Assembly (NCBI RefSeq): GCF_017220215.1 | Contig: NZ_CP071130.1 | Span: forward strand, 310,001-374,000 | Length of the DNA: 64,000 nucleotides | Source: Caballeronia sp. M1242 | Lineage (GTDB): Bacteria; Pseudomonadota; Gammaproteobacteria; Burkholderiales; Burkholderiaceae | Direction: 5' to 3' | In this document: one piece after another, positions 27,236-34,940 of the stretch | How positions within the stretch are numbered: position 1 is the first letter of the stretch | Layout: the number at the start of each line of letters is the position of its first letter | The notes under the pieces: model-generated | Database searches by the model: none | Told to the model about the DNA's origin: nothing | Seen by the model: only the letters and a program-made list of their open reading frames with translations | Position numbers and translations under genes: made by a program

Positions 27236-28249
27236 ATGAAGATCTGCGTGTATGGCGCCGGAGCCATCGGCGGTTACATGGGCGCGCAACTCGCGCGGGC
27301 CGGAGCGGACGTCAGCTTCGTGGCGCGCGGGCCGCACCTCGCGGCGATGCAGGCGAACGGCGTGCGGCTCAGAATCGACGGGGAAGAGCACACGGTGAAA
27401 GTGCGCTGCACGAATAACCCCGCTGAACTCGGGCCGCAGGACTACGTGATCATCGCGTTGAAGGCGCATTCGGTGCCCGGCGTGGTCGACCTGATGCCGC
27501 CGCTGCTCGGCCCGGACACGGCCATCGTCACAGCGGTCAACGGCTTGCCCTATTGGTACTTCTATCAGCACGGCGGCGCGCTCGCCGGCACGACGCTGCA
27601 AAGCATCGATCCGGGCGGCAGGCAATGGAGCGTCTTCGGGCCGGAGCGTGCCATCGGCTGCGTGCTGCTGCCGGCGGCGGAAATCGCGGAGCCGGGCGTC
27701 ATCGAGCATCACTACGGCAAGAAGTTTCCCATCGGCGAGCCGAGCGGGGAGATCACGCCGCGCCTTCAGGCACTGCACGACATCATGGCGGCCGCCGACA
27801 TGGAAGCGCCGATGCGCGACAACATCCGCGATGAAATCTGGCTGAAGCTCTGGGGCAACCTTTGCTTCAATCCGATCAGCGCGCTCACGCACGCGACGCT
27901 CGATGTGCTCACGAGCGACCCCGGCACGCGCGCGCTCTCAAAGGCGATGATGCTGGAGGCGAAGGCGATCGGCGACAAGATCGGCGTCAACTTCCGCGTG
28001 GACGTGGAGCGGCGCATCAACGGCGCTGGGGCGGTCGGCGCGCACAAGACGTCGATGCTGATGGACTGCGAAGCGGGCCGGCCGATGGAGATCGATCCGC
28101 TCATCACGGTTGTGCAGGAAATCGGCCGCCTGGTGCACGTGGAAACGCCGATGATCGATGCAGTCCTCGCATTGATCAAGCTGCGCGAAGCGGTGAATCA
28201 GGGAACCGCGCGGGCGCCAGCGCCGCCGCAAACGCAAAAAGCGGCCTAA
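27236..28249 (+). CDS. 2-dehydropantoate 2-reductase family oxidoreductase
   Basis: The 337-residue enzyme has an N-terminal Rossmann fold with the NADP motif GAGAIGGYMGAQLA. The C-terminal helical domain carries the catalytic Lys/Asn segment WLKLWGNLCFNPIS, as in PanE. It would reduce a 2-oxo acid with NADPH. In this context it may not be the pantothenate enzyme: paralogues of this family occur in catabolic clusters and reduce other 2-oxo acids. It has a strong ribosome binding site (TAGGAGACGAGC) and is bracketed by identical operator-like sites. Confidence 0.78.
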   Translation: MKICVYGAGAIGGYMGAQLARAGADVSFVARGPHLAAMQANGVRLRIDGEEHTVKVRCTNNPAELGPQDYVIIALKAHSVPGVVDLMPPLLGPDTAIVTAVNGLPYWYFYQHGGALAGTTLQSIDPGGRQWSVFGPERAIGCVLLPAAEIAEPGVIEHHYGKKFPIGEPSGEITPRLQALHDIMAAADMEAPMRDNIRDEIWLKLWGNLCFNPISALTHATLDVLTSDPGTRALSKAMMLEAKAIGDKIGVNFRVDVERRINGAGAVGAHKTSMLMDCEAGRPMEIDPLITVVQEIGRLVHVETPMIDAVLALIKLREAVNQGTARAPAPPQTQKAA

Positions 28250-28274
28250 ACTGGATCGAAGAAACCCGCGTTGT

Positions 28275-28290
28275 TTCTGATATACAAGAT
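28275..28290. promoter_or_regulatory. Second copy (inverted) of the operator-like site
   Basis: TTCTGATATACAAGAT is the perfect reverse complement of 27189-27204 and lies 73 bases upstream of the small membrane-protein/GntR gene pair. A second AT-rich TATGTTGC...GCAACATA inverted repeat (28297-28325) follows, adding to a probable regulatory region for gntR autoregulation. Confidence 0.6.
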
Positions 28291-28362
28291 GCAAAATATG
28301 TTGCGTCCTGCTGCGACGCAACATATACTAGAGGCTCTTGAGTGATTTGACCGGAGCCTGAA

Positions 28363-28584
28363 ATGAGCATCGCCTTGTTGGTAGTCGTTGGAATCGCGCT
28401 GGTTGCCATGGGTGTGGGCGTTACGTTTATCATTGCGTCGGCGGTGCCGCAGGACATGCTGCAGCGCGCACAGGAACACGGTCGGTTCGCCGGACTCGCG
28501 GCGGACGACCAGAACGGCGGATCGGGCAAGCGCGTCGTCGCGGACCGTCCGCAAATGGGAAACCAAGCCATCAATGCCATCTGA
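28363..28584 (+). CDS. Small single-TM protein
   Basis: The 73-residue product starts with a TM helix (ALLVVVGIALVAMGVGVTFI) and ends in a polar Gly/Asp-rich tail. GGAG lies just before the ATG. Its end overlaps the GntR start by 11 bases, so translation may be coupled. The family is unknown; it could equally be a leader peptide for the regulator gene. Confidence 0.5.
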   Translation: MSIALLVVVGIALVAMGVGVTFIIASAVPQDMLQRAQEHGRFAGLAADDQNGGSGKRVVADRPQMGNQAINAI

Positions 28585-29305
28585 TACTCAATCCGTAGAC
28601 AGGCCGGAAGTTCGCCCGAACGGGCTGACGCTTTCGCTGGAGCCGATCAACGCCACGGTTTCGCTGCGCGATCAGGCGTACGCGAAACTGCGGCAGGCCA
28701 TCGCGGAGGCGGACATCTACCGTTCGCGGGAAGAAATCCGTCTGGACGAGAAAGAGCTAACGGAAGCGTTGGGCGTCTCGCGAACGCCTATCCGCGAGGC
28801 CATGACGCTTCTGGAGCAGGAAGGCTTTCTGCGCACGGTGCCGCGCCGCGGGGTGTATATCCTGCGCAAGACCAAGCGCGAGATCGTCGAGATGATCCAC
28901 ATGTGGGCGGCGCTCGAAAGCATGGCGGCGCGCCTTGCCACGCAGCGCGCGACGGACGAGGAAATCGCCCAGCTTCGCCACATGTTCGACAATTTCCGCG
29001 ACAGCACGCCGGCCGAGCATATCGACGAGTATTCGGAAGCGAATATCGCGTTTCATCAGGCCATCGTGCGGCTGTCGAAGTCGCAGATCATCTTCGACAC
29101 GATCAAGAACATCTTCGTGCACGTGCGCGCCATCCGGAAGATGACGATCTCGCAGAGCGACCGCGCGTCGCGCTCGATCGTCGATCACATGCGCATCATC
29201 GAGGCGCTGGAGAAGCGCGACACCGAGCTCGTCGAGCGGCTCGTGAGGCAGCATTCGCTGGATCTCGCGGCGTTCGTCGAGGCGAACTGCGATTTTCTGG
29301 ACTGA
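28574..29305 (+). CDS. GntR-family regulator, FCD (FadR) subfamily
   Basis: The start at 28574 (MPSDTQSVD) overlaps the preceding small gene. The 243-residue protein has a winged-helix domain (LTEALGVSRTPIREAMTLLE recognition region, EGFLRTVPRRGVYI wing). The C-terminal FCD ligand domain has expected metal-binding His/Asp positions (EYSEANIAFHQAIV, IVDHMRIIEALEKRD). It is flanked by TTGTATATCA-type sites upstream of 27236, 28363 and 31796, consistent with local control of the reductase, itself and the oxalate operon by an acyl-CoA or organic-acid ligand. Confidence 0.85.
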   Translation: MPSDTQSVDRPEVRPNGLTLSLEPINATVSLRDQAYAKLRQAIAEADIYRSREEIRLDEKELTEALGVSRTPIREAMTLLEQEGFLRTVPRRGVYILRKTKREIVEMIHMWAALESMAARLATQRATDEEIAQLRHMFDNFRDSTPAEHIDEYSEANIAFHQAIVRLSKSQIIFDTIKNIFVHVRAIRKMTISQSDRASRSIVDHMRIIEALEKRDTELVERLVRQHSLDLAAFVEANCDFLD

Positions 29306-29332
29306 GTTTCGCGCAGCGCGAGCAGTAAGCAG

Positions 29333-29362
29333 AAGGCCGCACGGCAATCGCCGTGCGGCCTT
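29333..29362. terminator. Bidirectional rho-independent terminator
   Basis: A perfect 13-bp stem (AAGGCCGCACGGC, loop AATC, then its complement) is followed by TTTTT on the forward strand and preceded by A residues that give T residues on the reverse strand. It sits between the convergent GntR gene (ends 29305) and the sucD-like gene (ends 29385). Confidence 0.85.
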
Positions 29363-29384
29363 TTTCACGCGCGCGCAAAATGCG

Positions 29385-30257
29385 CTAGCGCATCGCCCGC
29401 AGCATCGTTTCGCCGAGCGCCGCCGGGGAATCGGCGACGTGAATGCCCGCCGATTTCATCGCGTCGATCTTCGCGCTCGCCGTGCCCGAGCCGCCCGAGA
29501 TGATTGCGCCCGCGTGGCCCATGCGGCGTCCCGGCGGCGCGGTCGTCCCGGCAATGAAGCCGACCACTGGCTTTTTCGTGTTCGCGTCCTTCAGGAATTG
29601 CGCCGCTTCTTCCTCCGCTGATCCGCCGATCTCGCCGATCATGATGATGCCTTCCGTCGCGTCGTCGGCGAGAAAAAGCGAGAGGCAGTCGATGAAGTTC
29701 GTCCCGTTCACCGGATCGCCGCCAATGCCGATGCACGTCGTCTGCCCGAGTCCGGCGGCGGTCGTCTGCGCGACGGCCTCGTAAGTCAGCGTGCCCGAGC
29801 GCGACACCACGCCGATCTTCCCCGGCTGATGAATGTGTCCCGGCATGATGCCGATCTTGCACGCGCCCGGCGTGATGACGCCCGGACAGTTCGGCCCGAC
29901 GAGCCGGCTCGCCGACCCAGCGAGCGCGCGCTTCACGCGCAGCATGTCGAGCACCGGGATGCCTTCCGTGATGCAGACGATCAGCGGCACTTCGGAGTCG
30001 ACGGCTTCGAGAATCGCATCGGCGGCGAAGGGCGGCGGCACGTAGATCACGGACGCGTCGGCGCCCGTTTTCGCGACCGCATCGGCCACCGTGTCAAAGA
30101 CCGGCAGGTCGAGGTGCGTCGTGCCGCCCTTGCCGGGCGTGACGCCGCCGACCATTCGCGTGCCGTAAGCAATCGCCTGCTCGGAGTGAAAGGTGCCTTG
30201 CGCGCCGGTGAAGCCCTGGCAGATCACCTTCGTGTTCTTGTCGATCAAGACGCTCAT
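29385..30257 (-). CDS. sucD: Succinyl-CoA synthetase-type ligase, alpha subunit
   Basis: The 290-residue product is a full-length SucD-type subunit. It has an N-terminal CoA-binding Rossmann domain ([20 protein letters not shown]), [12 protein letters not shown], and the active-site His in [15 protein letters not shown], which is phosphorylated during ADP/ATP-linked thioester formation. It is 12 bases downstream of the beta-subunit gene. Burkholderia genomes normally carry a housekeeping sucCD elsewhere, so this is probably a paralogue. In this cluster it could act on succinate, malate, oxalate or formate; the substrate cannot be told from sequence by eye. Confidence 0.85.
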   Translation of the reverse strand: MSVLIDKNTKVICQGFTGAQGTFHSEQAIAYGTRMVGGVTPGKGGTTHLDLPVFDTVADAVAKTGADASVIYVPPPFAADAILEAVDSEVPLIVCITEGIPVLDMLRVKRALAGSASRLVGPNCPGVITPGACKIGIMPGHIHQPGKIGVVSRSGTLTYEAVAQTTAAGLGQTTCIGIGGDPVNGTNFIDCLSLFLADDATEGIIMIGEIGGSAEEEAAQFLKDANTKKPVVGFIAGTTAPPGRRMGHAGAIISGGSGTASAKIDAMKSAGIHVADSPAALGETMLRAMR

Positions 30258-30269
30258 GGGGGCTTCCTT

Positions 30270-31460
30270 TCAGTGGTGGACGGCGCTGACGATCTTGTCG
30301 GCGGCATCGGCGAGGTTTTCGGCGGAGATGATGGTGAGACCGGACGTGCGCAGAATGTCGCGGCCTGCATCGACGTTCGTGCCGGCCAGACGGACGACGA
30401 GCGGCACGCGCAGGTCGACTTCGCGCGCCGCCGCGACGACGCCTTGTGCGATCACGTCGCAGCGCATGATGCCGCCGAAGATGTTGACGAGGATGCCTTG
30501 CACCTTCGGATCGCGCAGAATCAGCTTGAAGGCGGTCGCGACGCGTTCCTGCGTCGCGCCGCCGCCCACGTCCAGAAAGTTCGCCGGCTCGCCGCCGTAC
30601 AGCTTGATGATGTCCATGGTGGCCATCGCGAGGCCCGCGCCGTTCACCATGCAGCCGATGCTGCCGTCGAGCTTCACGTAGTTGAGCCCGTGCTTCGCGG
30701 CTTCGATTTCGGCGGGGTCTTCTTCGTCTTCGTCGCGCAGGGCTTCGACGTCCGGATGGCGATACAGCGCGTTGTCGTCGAAATTGAGCTTCGCGTCGAG
30801 CGCCATGACGTCGCCGGAACCGGTCACGACAAGCGGATTGACCTCGACCACGGAAGCATCCAGATCGACGAAGGCCTGATACAGCGCGGCGATGAACTTC
30901 GACGCCGCTTTCACCTGATTGCCAGTGAGCCCCAGCCCGAACGCGACCTGCCGCGTATGAAAAGGCTGGAGGCCGGTCGCGGGATCGATCGCGACCTTGA
31001 GGATCTTCTCGGGCGTGCGATGCGCGACTTCCTCGATTTCCATGCCGCCTTCGGTCGACGCCATGATCGTGATGCGCGAGCTCGCCCGGTCGACCAGCAT
31101 GCCGAGATACAGCTCGCGCGCGATGTCGCAGCCTTCCTCGATATAGAGGCGCTTTACTTCCTTGCCGACCGGTCCGGTCTGCTTCGTCACGAGCACGGAC
31201 GACAGCATCTTTTCAGCGTTCTCGCGCACGTCTTCCACTGACTTCACCACGCGCACGCCGCCTTTGCCATCGGGATCGTTGGCAAACCGGCCCGCGCCAC
31301 GTCCCCCCGCATGAATCTGCGACTTGACGACCCAGACCGGGCCGCCGAGCGCGTTCGCGGCATCGGCGGCCTCCTGCGCCGTGAAGGCGACGCGGCCTTG
31401 CGGCACCGCGACGCCGTACTTTCGCAGCAGCGCCTTCGCTTGGTATTCGTGAATGTTCAT
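30270..31460 (-). CDS. sucC: Succinyl-CoA synthetase-type ligase, beta subunit
   Basis: The start [12 protein letters not shown] at 31460 has an AGGAGACGCA site; an upstream in-frame extension to 31565 is unlikely. The 396-residue protein has an N-terminal ATP-grasp domain ([16 protein letters not shown]) and a C-terminal CoA-ligase domain ([34 protein letters not shown]). It pairs with the adjacent alpha subunit. The promoter region, shared divergently with the ThDP-enzyme gene, holds an imperfect palindrome (31549-31570). Likely a second, pathway-specific copy. Confidence 0.85.
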   Translation of the reverse strand: MNIHEYQAKALLRKYGVAVPQGRVAFTAQEAADAANALGGPVWVVKSQIHAGGRGAGRFANDPDGKGGVRVVKSVEDVRENAEKMLSSVLVTKQTGPVGKEVKRLYIEEGCDIARELYLGMLVDRASSRITIMASTEGGMEIEEVAHRTPEKILKVAIDPATGLQPFHTRQVAFGLGLTGNQVKAASKFIAALYQAFVDLDASVVEVNPLVVTGSGDVMALDAKLNFDDNALYRHPDVEALRDEDEEDPAEIEAAKHGLNYVKLDGSIGCMVNGAGLAMATMDIIKLYGGEPANFLDVGGGATQERVATAFKLILRDPKVQGILVNIFGGIMRCDVIAQGVVAAAREVDLRVPLVVRLAGTNVDAGRDILRTSGLTIISAENLADAADKIVSAVHH

Positions 31461-31548
31461 TGCGTCTCCTGTTTCGTCCGGCGCGTGCTGACAGCGAGCG
31501 CTCCGGTCGTTGTCGTGGATGCGCGTGACGAATGCAGCGGTCCGCGCT

Positions 31549-31570
31549 GATATGAGATATATCACATATC
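31549..31570. promoter_or_regulatory. 22-bp imperfect palindrome upstream of sucCD-like genes
   Basis: GATATGAGATATATCACATA plus TC reads the same on both strands except for one symmetric mismatch pair. It lies 89-110 bases upstream of the sucC-like start and 226 bases or more before the divergent ThDP-enzyme gene. Symmetry and AT content suggest a dimeric regulator site, possibly the GntR or LysR protein of this cluster. Confidence 0.6.
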
Positions 31571-31717
31571 ACTATCACGCGGATATCAGGGCGTCGTTGT
31601 GCCTCGCAGCAAGAATAAAGCGAAAAGCAGATGCAGCAGCAGGAAGCGCCGGTCATGCACTGCATCACAGGGTTTGTTCCAATCAGAACATCGTTGACTA
31701 ATACTGTGTGTGGAATA

Positions 31718-31727
31718 TTGTATATCA
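31718..31727. promoter_or_regulatory. TTGTATATCA operator-like core
   Basis: The ten bases are identical to the core of the sites at 27189 and (inverted) 28275. It lies 69 bases upstream of the ThDP-enzyme start, next to TTGACTAATACTGTGTGTGG, where a promoter is expected. Confidence 0.55.
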
Positions 31728-31795
31728 CAGCAACAGGACAACAGCGCGAGGTCCTGAGCGAAAGAACATCACCCCATTCGAGGAGGAGACAACAC

Positions 31796-33562
31796 ATGTC
31801 CGAAGTCGTCAGCAGCCGTCCGGAAGTCGCTCCAGCCACCACCACCGCCGATGACACGCTCAAGCAAAAGACGCGCGGCGCAGGCGTCGTCTCGGGCGGC
31901 CATCTCGTTGCGCGCGCCCTCAAAAACGAGGGCGTCGATACCATCTTCACGCTGTGCGGCGGCCACATCATCGATATCTACGACGGCTGCGTCGATGAAG
32001 GCATCCGCATCATCGACGTGCGCCACGAGCAGGTCGCCGCTCACGCCGCCGATGGCTACGCGCGTCAGACGGGCAAGCTCGGCTGCGTCGTGACGACGGC
32101 CGGCCCCGGCTGCACGAACGCGGTCACGGGCGTCGCCACGGCGTTTCGCTCGGAAAGCCCGATCATCCATATCGGCGGGCAGGGCGCGCTCACGCAGCAC
32201 AAGATGGGCTCGCTGCAAGACCTGCCGCACGTCGACATGATGTCGCCCATCACCAAGTTCGCGGCGACCGTGCCGAGCACCGAGCGCGTCGCCGACATGG
32301 TTTCGATGGCCGCGCGCGAAGCCTTCAACGGCGCGCCCGGCCCGGCGTATCTGGAAATTCCGCGCGACGTGCTCGACCGTGAAATCGACGTCAGCAAGGC
32401 CGTGATTCCGCAGCCCGGACGCTATCGCGCATCGACGAAATCGGTCGGCGATCCGAAGGACATCGAAAAGCTCGCCGATCTGCTCGTGAACTCCGAGCGC
32501 CCGGCGATCCTTTACGGTCAGCAAGTGTGGACGGCGCGCGGCCACGAAGAAGCCATCGCGCTGCTGCGCGGCCTCGACATTCCCGGCTACTTCAACGGCG
32601 CGAGCCGCGGCCTCTTGCCGCCGGGCGATCCGCATCACTTCGACCGCACGCGCTCGCAGGCTTTCGCGAAGGCGGATCTGATCGTGATCGTCGGCACGCC
32701 GTTCGATTTCCGCATGGGTTACGGCAAGCGCATCAGCAAAGAGCTGAAGCTGGTGCAGATCGACATGGATTACCGCACGGTCGGCAAGAATCGCGATATC
32801 GACCTCGGGCTCGTCGGCGATCCGGGCGCGATTCTCGGCGCGGTGCTGCAAGCCGCGAGCGGCCGGCTGAAGAACGACAAGCGCCAGTCGCGCCAGGCGT
32901 GGATGCGCGAACTCGCGGCGGCGGAAGAAACGGCGACCGCCAAGCTCATGCCGCTCTTCACGTCGGACGCGAGCCCGATTCATCCGTACCGCGTCGCGCA
33001 CGAGATCAACCAGTTCCTCTCCGACGACACCATTTATATCGGCGATGGCGGCGACGTCGTGACGATCTCGGCGCAAGCCGTGCGTCCGCGCCGCCCCGGC
33101 CAGTGGATGGACCCGGGCGCGCTCGGCTCGCTCGGCGTCGGCACGGGCTTCGCCATCGCGGCGGGGCTCGCGAATCCGGAGAAGGAAGTGCTCTGCTACT
33201 ACGGCGACGGTGCGTTCTCCATGACCTCGTTCGACATGGAAACGGCCAATCGCTTCGGCGTGCCGTATATCGCGGTCATCGGCAACAACTCGGCGATGAA
33301 CCAGATTCGCTACGGCCAACTCGCGAAATACGGCGAGGAGCGCGGCAACGTCGGCAATCTGCTCTCGGACGTGCCGTATGGCCGCTTCGCCGAAATGCTC
33401 GGCGGCTACGGCGAGGAAGTGTACGAAGCGTCGAAGATCGCGGGCGCGTTGCAGCGGGCGCGCGAGTCGATCGCGAAAACGGGCAAGAGCGCGGTCATCA
33501 ATATTTGGGTCGATCCTACGGTTTACGCGCCTGGCACGATGGCCCAGACGATGTACAAATAA
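31796..33562 (+). CDS. ThDP-dependent lyase/decarboxylase, ILVBL/HACL2-like (candidate oxalyl-CoA decarboxylase)
   Basis: The ATG at 31796 follows AGGAGGAGACAACAC, one of the best ribosome binding sites in the window. The 588-residue enzyme has the standard ThDP fold: catalytic Glu78 in [17 protein letters not shown], a central domain, and the ThDP/Mg motif [12 protein letters not shown] to GNN. The opening [15 protein letters not shown] and the [20 protein letters not shown] block match the ILVBL/HACL2 type more than classical Oxc (VVGIPITNLA), and Gcl is excluded because Glu78 is present. Immediately upstream of frc, it is the natural candidate to decarboxylate oxalyl-CoA, or to cleave or form 2-hydroxyacyl-CoA using formyl-CoA. 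The reaction is inference. Confidence 0.75.
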   Translation: MSEVVSSRPEVAPATTTADDTLKQKTRGAGVVSGGHLVARALKNEGVDTIFTLCGGHIIDIYDGCVDEGIRIIDVRHEQVAAHAADGYARQTGKLGCVVTTAGPGCTNAVTGVATAFRSESPIIHIGGQGALTQHKMGSLQDLPHVDMMSPITKFAATVPSTERVADMVSMAAREAFNGAPGPAYLEIPRDVLDREIDVSKAVIPQPGRYRASTKSVGDPKDIEKLADLLVNSERPAILYGQQVWTARGHEEAIALLRGLDIPGYFNGASRGLLPPGDPHHFDRTRSQAFAKADLIVIVGTPFDFRMGYGKRISKELKLVQIDMDYRTVGKNRDIDLGLVGDPGAILGAVLQAASGRLKNDKRQSRQAWMRELAAAEETATAKLMPLFTSDASPIHPYRVAHEINQFLSDDTIYIGDGGDVVTISAQAVRPRRPGQWMDPGALGSLGVGTGFAIAAGLANPEKEVLCYYGDGAFSMTSFDMETANRFGVPYIAVIGNNSAMNQIRYGQLAKYGEERGNVGNLLSDVPYGRFAEMLGGYGEEVYEASKIAGALQRARESIAKTGKSAVINIWVDPTVYAPGTMAQTMYK

Positions 33563-33593
33563 AGAACGCGATCGAAGACACAGGGAGACAGCC

Positions 33594-34850
33594 ATGAACA
33601 CCTCGGGCAAGGCACTGGATGGCGTACGCATCCTCGATTTCACGCACGTTCAATCGGGTCCGACCTGCACGCAGTTGCTGGCGTGGTTCGGCGCGGACGT
33701 CATCAAGGTGGAGCGCGCCGGCGCGGGCGACATCACGCGGGAGCAACTGCGCGATATCCCCGACGCGGACAGCCTCTACTTCACGATGCTCAACCACAAC
33801 AAGCGGTCGATCACCATCGACACGAAGAATCCCGAGGGCAAGAAAGTACTCGAAACGCTCGTCAAGAAGTGCGACGTGCTCGTCGAGAACTTCGCGCCGG
33901 GCGCGCTCGACCGCATGGGCTTCACGTGGGAGCGCATCCAGGAACTGAACCCGGCGATGATCGTGGCGTCCGTCAAGGGCTTCGGGCCGGGGCCGTACGA
34001 AGACTGCAAGGTCTACGAGAACGTCGCGCAGTGCGCGGGCGGCGCGGCATCGACCACGGGGTTCGACGACGGCCCGCCGACCGTCACCGGCGCGCAGATC
34101 GGCGATTCCGGCACGGGGCTGCATCTCGCGCTCGGCATCGTGACGGCGCTCTATCAGCGCAACCGCACGGGGCGCGGGCAGAAAGTGCTCGCGGCCATGC
34201 AGGACGGCGTGCTCAATCTGTGCCGCGTGAAATTGCGCGACCAGCAGCGGCTGGAACGCACCGGCGTCATGAAGGAGTACCCGCAGTATCCGAACGGCAA
34301 ATTCGGCGACGCGGTGCCGCGCGCGGGCAACGCGTCGGGCGGCGGCCAGCCGGGCTGGATCCTGAAGTGCAAGGGCTGGGAAACCGATCCGAACGCGTAC
34401 ATCTACTTCATCACGCAGGCGCCGGTGTGGGGCGAGATCTGCAAGGTCATCGGCAAGGAAGAGTGGATCGAGCATCCGGATTACAAGACGCCGAACGCTC
34501 GCCTGCCGCGTCTGAAAGAAATCTTCGCGGAAATCGAGCGCTGGACCATGTCGAAAACCAAGTTCCAGGCCATGGAGATCCTGAACAAACACGACATTCC
34601 CTGCGGCCCGATTCTCTCAATGAAAGAGATCGCCGAAGAACCGTCGCTGAGAAAGACCGGCACGGTCGTGGAAGTGGACCATCCGGTGCGCGGCAAATAC
34701 CTGACGGTCGGCAACCCGATCAAGCTCTCGGACAGCCCGACCGAAGTCGTGCGCTCGCCGCTGCTCGGCGAGCATACCGATGAAGTCATGGCCGAGCTCG
34801 GCTACACGCCCGACCAGATCGCCACGCTGAAGAGCCTCGGCGCGATCTGA
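33594..34850 (+). CDS. frc: Formyl-CoA:oxalate CoA-transferase
   Basis: The 418-residue class III CoA-transferase (CaiB/BaiF) follows Oxalobacter Frc along its whole length: [66 protein letters not shown] and GGGGQPGW-type glycine loop ([16 protein letters not shown]). The catalytic Asp is Asp171 in [10 protein letters not shown], equivalent to Asp169 of Frc. It moves CoA from formyl-CoA to oxalate, giving oxalyl-CoA and formate. It starts 31 bases after the ThDP-enzyme stop and is in the same operon. Confidence 0.93.
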   Translation: MNTSGKALDGVRILDFTHVQSGPTCTQLLAWFGADVIKVERAGAGDITREQLRDIPDADSLYFTMLNHNKRSITIDTKNPEGKKVLETLVKKCDVLVENFAPGALDRMGFTWERIQELNPAMIVASVKGFGPGPYEDCKVYENVAQCAGGAASTTGFDDGPPTVTGAQIGDSGTGLHLALGIVTALYQRNRTGRGQKVLAAMQDGVLNLCRVKLRDQQRLERTGVMKEYPQYPNGKFGDAVPRAGNASGGGQPGWILKCKGWETDPNAYIYFITQAPVWGEICKVIGKEEWIEHPDYKTPNARLPRLKEIFAEIERWTMSKTKFQAMEILNKHDIPCGPILSMKEIAEEPSLRKTGTVVEVDHPVRGKYLTVGNPIKLSDSPTEVVRSPLLGEHTDEVMAELGYTPDQIATLKSLGAI

Positions 34851-34940
34851 GCCTTCACTCCCGATGCGCCCTTCGCGCGCTGCCCGCAACGGGCGGCGCG
34901 CGGTCCAGACTCGTCCTCGAATACACGGAGACACGCCAAC

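Noticed and set aside
24711..27239. 842-codon forward open frame overlapping the antiporter and LysR genes
   Set aside because: Arg/His-rich shadow of two well-supported genes in another frame; such long shadows are common in high-GC DNA.
31796..33562. Canonical oxalyl-CoA decarboxylase, acetolactate synthase or glyoxylate carboligase
   Set aside because: N-terminal and central motifs fit the ILVBL/HACL2-like branch better than Oxc; the catalytic Glu rules out Gcl, and no regulatory partner for acetolactate synthase is present. Kept as a candidate decarboxylase only by context.
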